From: JALOAD01 sp023228995 [NCBI: Candidatus Muiribacterium halophilum]
GTDB lineage: Bacteria; Muiribacteriota; Muiribacteriia; Muiribacteriales
Direction of reading: 5' to 3'
NCBI GenBank assembly: GCA_023228995.1
Contig: JALOAD010000002.1
Location: 106,712 to 170,711 of the forward strand
Length of the DNA stretch: 64,000 nucleotides
Part shown: piece after piece, positions 36,528 through 45,425 of the stretch
Layout: each line of letters begins with the position of its first letter
How positions within the stretch are numbered: position 1 is the stretch's first letter
The notes under the pieces: model-generated
Told to the model about the DNA's origin: nothing
Databases searched by the model: none
The model's input: the letters and a program-made list of their open reading frames with translations, nothing else
Translations under genes and position numbers: made by a program

Positions 36528-36893
36528 TTATCTGTTTTCACGAAGAGTGTTGTATATTTTTTCGCTTTGATTAAAATCATACATTTTAATATGTTCATCA
36601 ATGTGTATAAGAGTAAAAATTGTTTTTAATTCATTAGAAACATTTAGAAAAATAAATTCTTTTTTTAATCTTTTAATTTCTTTAAAAACAGCAATATAAG
36701 CACCTATCATGTTTGAGTTAACATATTCTGTGTAAATAAAATCAAGTCCTATTGTTTTATAAGAAATATAGTCATCAGGAAGTGATTTTCTAATATTCCA
36801 TAGATAATCATCAATTGAATTATCTTCAGTATGTTCAAGTGTTAATATTAGAGTATCATTATAAATTTTAAATTTGTGTTTTTCAGCTTCCAT
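36528..36893 (-). CDS. STAS-domain protein (anti-sigma factor antagonist-like)
   Basis: 121 residues from ATG 36893, which has GGGG 4 nt upstream; the TTG at 36905 is less likely. One STAS domain fills the protein: KIGLDFIYTEYVNSNMIGAYIAVFKEIKRLKKEFIFLNVS reads in the order expected, with Ser in the YVNSNMIG loop where SpoIIAA-type proteins are phosphorylated. No anti-sigma kinase gene lies near. It follows the hybrid kinase gene by 25 nt and precedes the cyclase, so it is probably part of the pel control module. Confidence 0.75.
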   Translation of the reverse strand: MEAEKHKFKIYNDTLILTLEHTEDNSIDDYLWNIRKSLPDDYISYKTIGLDFIYTEYVNSNMIGAYIAVFKEIKRLKKEFIFLNVSNELKTIFTLIHIDEHIKMYDFNQSEKIYNTLRENR

Positions 36894-36918
36894 AAAACCC
36901 CGCAATTTATATATATTA

Positions 36919-39693
36919 TTATTTTCGGAAATTTTTGTTGAAAACTGAATAAATAGTATTTAAAAGTTTCGAAGAAGAAAAAGGTTTTGCAATGTATTCA
37001 TCAAATCCTTTATTTAAAAAATAATTTCTATCATGAGCCATAGCATGAGCAGTCAAAGCAATTATTTTTATATTATTGAATTTTTCATTGCTTTTTATAA
37101 ATTTCATTAACTCTATTCCATCCATATCTGGCATTTGAATATCAGATAAAATAACATCAATAGAATTTTCTTTTAAAATTTTTATAGCTTCAATTCCATT
37201 ATAAGAATTAAATATTGTAATGTTTTTATCATAACAAAGAAATTCTCTTATAAGTTCATTGTTTTGCCTATTATCTTCTACAACAAGAATATTTATTTTT
37301 TCATTTAAAATAATATTATTATTATCAATATTAGGAATATTTATTGTAAACTCAGTTCCAATACCTTTAAATGATTCAAATTCAATATATCCTCTAAGTA
37401 AATCTACTATATTATTTACAATTGAAAGACCAAGACCAAGACCGCTGAATTTTCTCGTTATAGAAGAATCAACTTGTCTAAATTTTTCAAAAATAAATAC
37501 TTTTTCCTCATCAGAAATTCCAATTCCGCTATCTTTAATTCTGATTTTTAATATATTATTCGAATAAATTGCATTAAATTCAACAAAACCGTTTTCTGTA
37601 AATTTAAACGCATTATCAAGGAGATTTATTATTATCTGTTTTATTCTAGAAGAATCAGAGTTAATTATTATTTCTTTATCAATATTATTTGTAAACAAAA
37701 ACTCTATATTAGGACGATTAATAACATAATTATTATAATAATCTTTTATATTTTCAATAAAATCATAAAGTTTAAATTTTTCATTATTAATATGAAAATC
37801 ACCAGATTCAATTTTGGAAATATCAAGAATATTGTCCATTATGTTTTTCAAATAATTAGCAGCTCTTTTTATGTTTGACAAAAATCTATTGTTTTCATTA
37901 GATGAATTTTTAATAAGCACATCTGAAAAGCCAATTATTGTTGTAAGAGGTGTTTTTACTTCATGAGACATGTTTGCAAGAAAATCGCTTTTAAGTCTAT
38001 CAGACCTTTCTGCTTTTTCTTTTGCTTCAATTAAAGAAAGATTAGCTGTTTTTTCTTTAGTAATATCTCTTACTACACCAATTATTCGTGTTTTTGATTT
38101 TTTCTTAGACTGAGGTTCAAAATAAAACTCTGCAATTTCTTCAATCCAGGTTATTTTATTGTTAACAATTATTCTATAATGAATTTTCCAGTCTTTTTTG
38201 GTTTTTTTGCTATGATTAATAATAAAATCAACTTTTTCACGATCATCTATATGAATTTTATTAAGAAATTCATGAAATATATTTTGATTGATATTTTTTT
38301 CTAAGCCAAAAATATTGTAATATTCTGGAGAAAAAACATATTCATCAGTTTCAGTATTATATTCCCAATGTGAAACATTCATTATTTTTTGAGCGATTTT
38401 ATATCGTTTTTCGCTTTTTATTAAATCAGAGTGAGATTTTCTCATTTCCTCAAGAACATTATTTGTTGACAAAAATATATCAACAAATTCGGAATATTCA
38501 ACAGAATCAGTATTTACAGGAGTTGATTCAATTATAGAATTTCTAATAATAGATAAAAAATTATTAAAATTATATTTCAATTTTTTAAAAAATATATAAA
38601 TAAATAAATTTCCAACAATAACAAAAGTAATTATTATAAAGAATATTTTTAATATAAAATATTTGAATTTTAATTTTAATGAATTAGTCTTTTCAATAAT
38701 TGAAAGATTAAGTTTATCATAAAAAATACCTGTTGAAATATACCAATCCCAATCAGGAATTTTTTTAATATATATCATTCTAGGTGTGATTTTATTTGTT
38801 AAAAGATTTAATGAAAAATTTTCTTCTGTAAATATACCATTTTGAATATTTTTGGAGTTTTTTAAACTTTCAAAAAAAGCATTACCATTAATCCCATATA
38901 TATTTAACAATGAAAATCCTTCTATATGAGATTTTTTATGAAGTATAATTTTATTATTCTCATCAAAAATCATAAAATCTTCATCTTCAAGAAGTCTGGT
39001 ATTTTTGATTCTTGTAATAGTTTCTTCTTTTAATTCTTTAACAATATCTTCATAATAATCTCCACAACATAATATTAAATCTAATTCTTCAATATATTTT
39101 GAATAAGTAAATTTTTTACTGTTTTTATTTTGATTAGAGGGATTTTCCCAAATATAAGAAACAATACTTTCATTAGTATTTTCAAGACTATCTAAAATAC
39201 TTTTAAATACTTTCTTTACATTTATATCTGAAATATTATTGATATTTTTGCCTTCAAACTCAGTATTATTTCTGTTAAATATTATATTACCATTAGTTTC
39301 AATACCAAAAACATATCCTTTATTGTCATTAAAGGAATATGATCTTAAAAAAGGTATTATAAAATCCCTTTTTTCATCTAAAGATTTATTTTGAAATTTT
39401 TCATCAAGAGTTTTTATAATTGAATTCAAATTATAAATATGACCACGAACTTTTTTTCTTGAAATCTCTTCTTTTTGATTTTTTTTGTAATAAATATAAT
39501 CAATAATATTTTCAACATTGTTTTTTATATAAACTTTATTATCTGAAATAAAATTTTCTTTTGTTTGATTAATCTCTTTATCAAATCCAATATATTGATT
39601 ATATGTAAGAAAATACGATAATACAGCAGTTCCAACAATGAATAAAAGAATATTGTATATAAAAAATTTATTTATAAAGCTTTTTTTCTTCAT
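36919..39693 (-). CDS. hybrid sensor histidine kinase (Cache, PAS, HisKA, HATPase, REC)
   Basis: 924 residues. Membrane helices at about 12-32 and 345-370 enclose a periplasmic sensor with two Cache_2-like domains (KGYVFGIETNGNIIFN; DFMIFDENNKIILHKK; WDWYISTGIF). A PAS domain (about 425-545, with the C-terminal RIIGVVRDITKEK) follows. HisKA carries His577 in FLANMSHEVKTPL; HATPase has the N, G1 and G2 boxes (NLLDNAFKFT, DSGIGI, GLGLGLSIV). The C-terminal receiver has Asp851 (ILSDIQMPDMDG). All residues needed for autophosphorylation and transfer are there. No DNA-binding regulator is adjacent. Head of a unit running towards pel. Confidence 0.93.
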   Translation of the reverse strand: MKKKSFINKFFIYNILLFIVGTAVLSYFLTYNQYIGFDKEINQTKENFISDNKVYIKNNVENIIDYIYYKKNQKEEISRKKVRGHIYNLNSIIKTLDEKFQNKSLDEKRDFIIPFLRSYSFNDNKGYVFGIETNGNIIFNRNNTEFEGKNINNISDINVKKVFKSILDSLENTNESIVSYIWENPSNQNKNSKKFTYSKYIEELDLILCCGDYYEDIVKELKEETITRIKNTRLLEDEDFMIFDENNKIILHKKSHIEGFSLLNIYGINGNAFFESLKNSKNIQNGIFTEENFSLNLLTNKITPRMIYIKKIPDWDWYISTGIFYDKLNLSIIEKTNSLKLKFKYFILKIFFIIITFVIVGNLFIYIFFKKLKYNFNNFLSIIRNSIIESTPVNTDSVEYSEFVDIFLSTNNVLEEMRKSHSDLIKSEKRYKIAQKIMNVSHWEYNTETDEYVFSPEYYNIFGLEKNINQNIFHEFLNKIHIDDREKVDFIINHSKKTKKDWKIHYRIIVNNKITWIEEIAEFYFEPQSKKKSKTRIIGVVRDITKEKTANLSLIEAKEKAERSDRLKSDFLANMSHEVKTPLTTIIGFSDVLIKNSSNENNRFLSNIKRAANYLKNIMDNILDISKIESGDFHINNEKFKLYDFIENIKDYYNNYVINRPNIEFLFTNNIDKEIIINSDSSRIKQIIINLLDNAFKFTENGFVEFNAIYSNNILKIRIKDSGIGISDEEKVFIFEKFRQVDSSITRKFSGLGLGLSIVNNIVDLLRGYIEFESFKGIGTEFTINIPNIDNNNIILNEKINILVVEDNRQNNELIREFLCYDKNITIFNSYNGIEAIKILKENSIDVILSDIQMPDMDGIELMKFIKSNEKFNNIKIIALTAHAMAHDRNYFLNKGFDEYIAKPFSSSKLLNTIYSVFNKNFRK

Positions 39694-39699
39694 ATTTAG

Positions 39700-39708
39700 A
39701 ATATAACA
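39700..39708 (-). promoter_or_regulatory. extended -10 promoter, probable leaderless start of the kinase gene
   Basis: TGTTATATT on the minus strand (39708-39700) ends 6 nt before the kinase ATG at 39693; no ribosome site is seen. Confidence 0.5.
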
Positions 39709-39731
39709 GAACTTAGATTATATTAAAAGAG

Positions 39732-39807
39732 TGGTAGGTCGCACTGGACTTGAACCAGTCACACCCTGCTTAAAAGGCAGGTGCTCTGCCTGATGAGCTA
39801 GCGACCC
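39732..39807 (-). tRNA. tRNA-Lys (anticodon TTT)
   Basis: 76 nt including an encoded CCA. The acceptor stem GGGTCGC pairs with GCGACCT, giving a G1-U72 wobble at the top. The anticodon arm is CCTGC-CTTTTAA-GCAGG, with TTT at the centre of the loop. The T arm is ACTGG-TTCAAGT-CCAGT, with the standard TTC. The D arm has GCTC..GAGC. The discriminator is A. It lies in the gap upstream of the kinase gene. Confidence 0.95.
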
Positions 39808-39834
39808 AACATCTTTAATAGTTGAACAATTGCA

Positions 39835-39862
39835 ATACTATACTAATTAAATTATATGTCAA
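39835..39862 (-). promoter_or_regulatory. promoter of tRNA-Lys
   Basis: TTGACA (39862-39857) and TAGTAT (39840-39835) are 16 bp apart on the minus strand, about 27 nt before the mature tRNA end. Confidence 0.55.
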
Positions 39863-40178
39863 AATTTTTTTTTAAATTATATTAAAATGAAAACTATATT
39901 TAATATTTAAAAATATAGTTCAGTTAAAAACAATATATAATGTATAAATTAAGGAATAGTTAATATTAATAAAAAAAAAGACCAATAACCGGAAAATAAT
40001 TAATAATTTTGCGAAGGAGTGAAATGGTGAATCAAAATGTTCGGTGAACATTTTTGTGTGAAATGGTTAGAGCAAGATAAACTTGCTAATTAAGAATGAA
40101 TAATTTTAAAAAAAGTTTGAATAAAACAAAAAAACTGCTCTAATACGCATCACATACTTATATACCGTTTCTATACCT
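39863..40178. other. gene-free gap with short hairpins
   Basis: No gene seen. Two perfect short hairpins are present: AAAATGTTC/GAACATTTT (40034-40054, GGT loop) and AGCAAG/CTTGCT (40071-40087). A reverse-orientation AGCGTATA-type tract lies at about 40143-40178, next to the end of the TlpA-like gene. Confidence 0.6.
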
Positions 40179-40949
40179 CTATTTTGTATTTAAGTTATTA
40201 TCTTCTAATTTATCAAGTATTATGCTTATTTCTTCAGTAGAAAGATTACCTCTTTGAAGAATCTCTCCTTCCATACCAAAGAAAATCGTGTGTGGAACAC
40301 CGTAAACTTCAAGTTGTCTACAAATTTCATAATCACTATCAATAATACATTCAATATCAATATTATTTTTATTAAAGTAATAGGCAATATCTTCAGGTCT
40401 TTCCCCAGCATTCATAGATATAATCTTTGTGTTTTTATAAAATTTTGCATAATTATTTATAAATGGAAGTTTTTCTTGACAAGTAATACAGTGAAGCTGA
40501 AAAACTTGAATCATAATATATTTTTCACCTATATGTTCTTTAAAATTAAATATTTTATTTTCATCATTATAATGCTTTAATGTAAACTGATATTTTTTAA
40601 TGTTTTTTTCCAATTCAGTAGCATTTTTGTATAAAATACCAAAATCAAATACAAGAGATTTTTCACCCGAAAATTCAATCTGAACTTTATCATTATTTGA
40701 TATATTATTATTCCATATTATAATTGAAGGCTTGTTATTCACTTCTTTTTTATCAAATTCAATATCATTTATTTTAAGACTCACATAAGAATCGCCACCA
40801 AAATCAGTTAATCTCAAATATATTTCATCAATAATTCTATTTTTATCAAAATCTAAATTTATAATATCTTTATCTTCAAACCATAAAGGTAAAGAAAAAG
40901 AATTATACATAAATATAACGGTTAAAATCATAATAAAAAATTTTTTCAT
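40179..40949 (-). CDS. TlpA-like thioredoxin-fold exported protein
   Basis: 256 residues. The signal peptide is 1-19 (ending NSFSLP). Residues 20-115 form a beta-rich N-terminal domain of unknown type. Residues about 120-250 form a thioredoxin-fold domain of the TlpA/AhpC class: EKYIMIQVFQLHCITCQEKLPF with the CxxC pair, and YGVPHTIFF with the cis-proline. A role in periplasmic disulfide reduction or in cytochrome or protein maturation is typical of the class; the partner is unknown. AAGGAG precedes ATG 40949. It stands alone, after a gap from the next unit. Confidence 0.8.
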   Translation of the reverse strand: MKKFFIMILTVIFMYNSFSLPLWFEDKDIINLDFDKNRIIDEIYLRLTDFGGDSYVSLKINDIEFDKKEVNNKPSIIIWNNNISNNDKVQIEFSGEKSLVFDFGILYKNATELEKNIKKYQFTLKHYNDENKIFNFKEHIGEKYIMIQVFQLHCITCQEKLPFINNYAKFYKNTKIISMNAGERPEDIAYYFNKNNIDIECIIDSDYEICRQLEVYGVPHTIFFGMEGEILQRGNLSTEEISIILDKLEDNNLNTK

Positions 40950-41018
40950 AAAAAATACTCCTTTTTTAATAGTATATGATTATTATAAATCAGAACATTC
41001 GAATATGTCAATAAGTTT

Positions 41019-42506
41019 TTACTGAAGTGTTTTAATTGATTTTATACCATTACGATTAAGCTTAATTCTATAGTAAATTCTTTTATCAACATTTTGACTC
41101 TTCATATAAGTACATAGATTAATATAATAAAATTTTGAAGCATCTTCCCATTCATAACCAGCTTGTTTCATTACAAAAACAGTTGATTTTGGATTATCCA
41201 TATTATCAAGAAAATCTTTTACATTTAATCTCATTATATCATTTACTCCATTTATATCTTGAGATATTGCATGGATATTTCTTGGAAAAAGCTCAATCTT
41301 TTTTTTATAAACAAATATATTTTCTCCAGTTATGTCTCTTTGAAGAGCTTCAAGAGGATTTTTTAAACGGAAGAATGTTATTTCTTTTGGAACTTCTTTT
41401 AAATTTAAAAACCTAAATCTCTGCCAACATGTACCAACAAAAGTACCGTGAAATTTATCAGTTATTTTGATTTTATAATCATAATAATATTTTGAAAGAA
41501 GTGAAGAAAAAATATTTTGAAATATTGCTTTTATCCTATCCTTAAACATATAAGAAATTATAAGTGCTGTAATTACAGGAAAAGAAAAAGTATCATATCT
41601 TTGTTGGAAATAAATTGCTCCCAGAATAGATACAATCATGGCAATACCAGCAGCAATTGCATAAAGAACATGCTCTGCTCTTCTTGGTTCTTTCTGATGA
41701 TTTATATTAAGAAAAAGAACACTTGATATATATTTTTTTAATACACCTTTTCTAAACAAAAATTCTTCAAGATCTTTTTTACATGAAGGTGTTTTTTGTT
41801 TATGTTTTTTTTCCTTTGTTTTATTATTTTTTTCTATAAGTTTAAGAAGAGATAATTCACAATTTAAAAAAACCTCACTTTTTCTATCAAGCTTTTTCCT
41901 GGTTAAAAAAATTAGATTATCAGAAAACTCATTTATGAAAACAAGACAAGCTTCTTCCATCCATAAAAACTTTTTAAGCATTTCAGAATCAACACCAGGA
42001 CTATGAAGTTTTTCCCATATTTTATGAAGTTTTTTGATTATTTCATCACTATATTCACAATAATTATTTATGAATTTTACATATAAATCATCTTCAGTTT
42101 TTGAATCTCTAAGAAACATTACATAATCTCTCAAAGCAGCTTTTATAGCCGAACCTGTTCTTTTAAGTTCAATTTCATACTCTGTAAGAGAAGCTAAATC
42201 ATCAGATGAAGTTACTTTTTCAATAACAGCATCTAGTTTAAGAAATGGATTTTGTCTGCTGTCATATGCAATTTGTTTTAATGTGCATATAGGACTTTTA
42301 AATCTAACATAATTCTGAACTCTTTTATAAAAAGTATCTCTTTTAATTGCTTCTTGATTAAAACCAAGATTTTTTGGAACAAAAAAATAATTTTCAACAA
42401 TATAATTAGTACATGGTTTACCATGCTGAAACAGAAATGAAGTTTTCTGTTCAAGGTTAAAATTATCATGTATTTTTAATGTGGTATCTATATCATTAAT
42501 AATCAT
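41019..42506 (-). CDS. membrane protein of unknown function
   Basis: 495 residues, no signal peptide. Residues about 1-270 are soluble and helical (PKNLGFNQEAIKRDTFYKRVQNYVRF and EMLKKFLWMEEACLVFINEF are notable). Two adjacent membrane segments follow at about 282-325 (HVLYAIAAGIAMIVSILGAIYF; TFSFPVITALIISYMF). A cytoplasmic C-terminal 170 residues has strand-like pattern (FHGTFVGTCWQRFRFLN). I cannot name the family. It has a textbook promoter with the ATG right at the predicted start of transcription, so it is expressed alone and probably from a leaderless mRNA. Confidence 0.6.
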   Translation of the reverse strand: MIINDIDTTLKIHDNFNLEQKTSFLFQHGKPCTNYIVENYFFVPKNLGFNQEAIKRDTFYKRVQNYVRFKSPICTLKQIAYDSRQNPFLKLDAVIEKVTSSDDLASLTEYEIELKRTGSAIKAALRDYVMFLRDSKTEDDLYVKFINNYCEYSDEIIKKLHKIWEKLHSPGVDSEMLKKFLWMEEACLVFINEFSDNLIFLTRKKLDRKSEVFLNCELSLLKLIEKNNKTKEKKHKQKTPSCKKDLEEFLFRKGVLKKYISSVLFLNINHQKEPRRAEHVLYAIAAGIAMIVSILGAIYFQQRYDTFSFPVITALIISYMFKDRIKAIFQNIFSSLLSKYYYDYKIKITDKFHGTFVGTCWQRFRFLNLKEVPKEITFFRLKNPLEALQRDITGENIFVYKKKIELFPRNIHAISQDINGVNDIMRLNVKDFLDNMDNPKSTVFVMKQAGYEWEDASKFYYINLCTYMKSQNVDKRIYYRIKLNRNGIKSIKTLQ

Positions 42507-42513
42507 AACAGTT

Positions 42514-42542
42514 AATATATTTCAATTAATATAATTTGTCAA
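42514..42542 (-). promoter_or_regulatory. consensus promoter giving a leaderless mRNA
   Basis: On the minus strand TTGACA (42542-42537), a 17-bp spacer and TATATT (42519-42514) stand 7 nt before the ATG at 42506. No ribosome site is present, so the first transcribed base should be the A of ATG or next to it. Confidence 0.7.
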
Positions 42543-42591
42543 AATATCTAATATATACTAAATCTATAATTTAAAATAAAGGTTCAAATAT

Positions 42592-42614
42592 AAAAAACCG
42601 GGAAAAATCCCGGC
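42592..42614 (-). terminator. intrinsic terminator of the carbamoyltransferase gene
   Basis: CCGGGA and TCCCGG form a 6-bp GC-rich stem with a 4-base loop, followed on the minus strand by six Ts. It lies 26 nt after the stop of the gene. Confidence 0.85.
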
Positions 42615-42639
42615 TTTATATATAGATTTAATTATTTGA

Positions 42640-43830
42640 TTATTTAACTCTTACATTATTTTCCTTAAGTAATTTATCAAGTAATTGAGGAACATTTTTG
42701 AATCTTGTTAAAAGCATCATTGCTGCAATTATAAAAGGTTTATATCCAGCTTCTTTATAAGTTTCAATTCTATATTTTTCAAAAACATCAGAACTAACTT
42801 CACCTTCTTTACAGCTAATTCCAGAAATATCAGCTGGAAGACAATGCATATATAAAGCTTCACCGTTTTTTGTAAGTTTCATCTTTTTTTCATCACATTC
42901 CCAATCTTTATGTTTAGCATTATTAGTAAGACATTGTTTTTCAAGTGTTTTAAGACCGTCAAAATCTTTTGCATAAAGAAGCTCAGTTCTTTTACCCATT
43001 ACACTAAATGGAGCCCAACTTTTAGGATAAACTATATCAGCATCTTTAAAAGCTTCTTCCATTGAATTTACAATTTCAAATTTTGAACCGTTTTTTGCAG
43101 CTTGTTTTTTGGAAAGTTCAATAACTTCAGGAATAAGTCCATAACCTTCAGGATAAGCAAGTGAAACATCCATTCCCATTCTAGTCATAAGTCCAATAAT
43201 TCCCTGAGGAACAGAAAGAGGTTTTCCATAACTTGGAGAATAAGCCCATGTCATAGCAATTTTTTTACCTTTAAGGTTTTCAATTCCGCCAAAATAAGTT
43301 TCAAGATGACAAAGATCTGCCATTGACTGAGTAGGATGATCAATATCGCATTGAAGATTTATAACTGAAGGTCTCTGAGGAAGAACTCCTTCTTTAAAAC
43401 CTTCATTTACTGAATCAGAAACTTCTTTTTGATAAGTATGACCTGCACCAAGGTACATATCATCTCTAATACCAATTACCTCAGATAAAAAAGATATCAT
43501 ATTAGCAGTTTCACGAACAGTTTCACCATGTGCAATCTGTGATGCACTTTCATCAAGGTCCTGAACTTCAAGTCCTAAAAGATTTGCAGCAGAAGCAAAT
43601 GAGAATCTTGTTCTTGTAGAATTATCTCTAAAATTTGATATTGCAAGACCTGAATTAAAAACTTTTGTTGAAATATTATCTTTATGCATTTCTTTAAGAA
43701 TTTTTGCAATATACATAGTTGCATTGATTTCACTGTCAGTTCTTTCCCAAGTTAGTAAAAAATCACCATTATACATATTAGTTTTTTGATTTTTAATTTT
43801 TTGTAATAGATTACTTATGTTATTATTCAT
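42640..43830 (-). CDS. ygeW: YgeW-type knotted carbamoyltransferase
   Basis: 396 residues, longer than ornithine carbamoyltransferase and typical of the YgeW branch. The carbamoyl-phosphate loop STRTR is at 71-75 in the context FRDNSTRTRFSFASAANLLG. Further family stretches are LDESASQIAHGETVRETANMIS, CDIDHPTQSMADLCHLE and MTWAYSPSYGKPLSVPQG. The physiological acceptor of YgeW is not settled (2,3-diaminopropionate-like or allantoin-linked compounds have been discussed). The usual partners (ygeX ammonia-lyase, hydantoinase, carbamate kinase, xanthine genes) are not here. AAGGGGAGA precedes ATG 43830, and an intrinsic terminator follows. Confidence 0.88.
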   Translation of the reverse strand: MNNNISNLLQKIKNQKTNMYNGDFLLTWERTDSEINATMYIAKILKEMHKDNISTKVFNSGLAISNFRDNSTRTRFSFASAANLLGLEVQDLDESASQIAHGETVRETANMISFLSEVIGIRDDMYLGAGHTYQKEVSDSVNEGFKEGVLPQRPSVINLQCDIDHPTQSMADLCHLETYFGGIENLKGKKIAMTWAYSPSYGKPLSVPQGIIGLMTRMGMDVSLAYPEGYGLIPEVIELSKKQAAKNGSKFEIVNSMEEAFKDADIVYPKSWAPFSVMGKRTELLYAKDFDGLKTLEKQCLTNNAKHKDWECDEKKMKLTKNGEALYMHCLPADISGISCKEGEVSSDVFEKYRIETYKEAGYKPFIIAAMMLLTRFKNVPQLLDKLLKENNVRVK

Positions 43831-43915
43831 TTATATCTCCCCTTATTTTTTTAATTTTTTGTATATTCCTTAAAATAACAGGACAACATTAGTATAACCA
43901 TAGTATATTTTTTTT

Positions 43916-44101
43916 TCAATCTTCTAACTTAAATATAATATTTCCTTTATCCATATCAAAATCAAAATCATCAACATTAATATCATTATCATATAAAGTT
44001 TGTGAAAGAATATCTTCGCCACCACCATCAACTATCCATGCCATAAGACAATCAAAAGCTTGTTTTTCTTTTTCACCTTTCAAGTCAATAGTAATTTTCA
44101 T
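43916..44101 (-). CDS. small acidic protein of unknown function
   Basis: 61 residues, very acidic (INVDDFDFDMDKGNIIFKLED at the end), one Cys and one Trp. A near-perfect TAGGAGGG precedes ATG 44101 by 5 nt, which is the main evidence that it is real. It has no signal peptide or membrane segment. It lies between the lone carbamoyltransferase and the exported protein at 44154, with 52 nt on the latter side. No family recognised. Confidence 0.6.
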   Translation of the reverse strand: MKITIDLKGEKEKQAFDCLMAWIVDGGGEDILSQTLYDNDINVDDFDFDMDKGNIIFKLED

Positions 44102-44153
44102 AATCCCTCCTAAGGAAATTTTTGTTGATTTGTATTGAAGCTTAGATTTTTTT

Positions 44154-45164
44154 TTAATTATTTTGTATTAAAGAATTGTCTTGAATTCCAAGAAATTCAA
44201 GCAGAAATTCCTTAAAATTATTTCTATAAAATATATTAAAACTTCTTTCGTCAAGTATTATCCTAGATTTAATTAAAGAATTCATTATTTTCGTATAAGA
44301 ATCTGAATTGATTTTTTCATAAATAAGACTGTAAATAAACTCTCTTTTTTCATGCCTGTCAGAAAGTATTCGGTTTATTATATAATACATGAAAAAATAT
44401 CCAGCAGCATAACAATGATGAATATCAGGGTTTTGAATATCTAAATAATCATAAGTACTATCAAAAGGATTTAATAATTTACCTTTTTCTAGATCTTTTT
44501 TTAAAATAGATATTTGCCATTGAATATAACTATCACGATCAACAGTTCCAGCAAGAAATATTGATATATGAGCCAAAGCTTCCTGAATTGCTCTATCTTT
44601 TGGAATGTCAGGATTTGGATTAGCGTTTTCAAATATGTTTTTAAAATACTGATTCGCAAGAGTTCCATAAGCATCAACAATAGATTGTTTAACATCCATT
44701 GTAAGAAAATCTTTTTTATCTTTGAGATTTAATTCAAAAGAGTAATAACCTTGAATTGGCTGAGCTTCAAATTTTGTATTAACATCATAATAGAACCAGT
44801 CTCTTATATCGGCTATAAGAATTGAGAATCTTTCATTTTTATCAAGATCAGAAGGTGGACCAAAATAATCTGTGAGTTTAGGATATATTTGTTCAAAAAA
44901 AACAAATAATTTGTCAACAAAATCAATATCAGGTACTTTATCATCAGGAAGAGCTCTTTCAAGAAATACATAAGAGTATTTACCTTTTCTAATACACTGA
45001 AAATCAGCCATATAATAACCATCAGCAAGCACTTTTTCAGCTTTAAGCACATCAAGCTGCCAAAAAGTTTCAATATCTCCAATATTATAATCTCTTGCTG
45101 AACTTATCAATGTAAACATAACAAGAAATGAAACGAAAAGAACAGATTTCAATCTGTAAAGCAT
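44154..45164 (-). CDS. exported protein resembling M30/hyicolysin-type peptidases
   Basis: 336 residues from ATG 45164, where GAGGG lies 5 nt upstream; the in-frame GTG 12 nt earlier lacks a site. Signal peptide 1-23. Phrases such as FGPPSDLDKNERFSILIADIRD and GYYSFELN recall the hyicolysin group of secreted metallopeptidases. The expected HExxH zinc motif is not seen; the corresponding place reads IQEALAHISIFLAG. It is probably a non-catalytic relative, or a different fold. Not in an obvious operon. Confidence 0.55.
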   Translation of the reverse strand: MLYRLKSVLFVSFLVMFTLISSARDYNIGDIETFWQLDVLKAEKVLADGYYMADFQCIRKGKYSYVFLERALPDDKVPDIDFVDKLFVFFEQIYPKLTDYFGPPSDLDKNERFSILIADIRDWFYYDVNTKFEAQPIQGYYSFELNLKDKKDFLTMDVKQSIVDAYGTLANQYFKNIFENANPNPDIPKDRAIQEALAHISIFLAGTVDRDSYIQWQISILKKDLEKGKLLNPFDSTYDYLDIQNPDIHHCYAAGYFFMYYIINRILSDRHEKREFIYSLIYEKINSDSYTKIMNSLIKSRIILDERSFNIFYRNNFKEFLLEFLGIQDNSLIQNN

Positions 45165-45256
45165 AAAATCCCTCACATAATTAATTCTTGTTGTAATTTG
45201 ACCATTATAAACTACTTATAGATTTAAAGCAAGAGCAGAAGAAAATATAAAAACTA

Positions 45257-45288
45257 GTTAAAGGGTTGAAGAGTTAAAGGGTTGAAGA
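45257..45288. repeat. two 16-bp tandem repeats
   Basis: GTTAAAGGGTTGAAGA occurs twice head to tail (45257-45272 and 45273-45288) in the gap between divergent genes. Confidence 0.85.
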
Positions 45289-45425
45289 TAATATCGAAAA
45301 AAAGCTTCAAAATGTATTGTCTTTTAACCTTTTATAAAAATCAAAAATTTAGTATAATTATGCAGAGAACTCAATTGTTATTTAATTACATTGATTTTTT
45401 ATTAAATAAAGGAAATCGATTTTTT

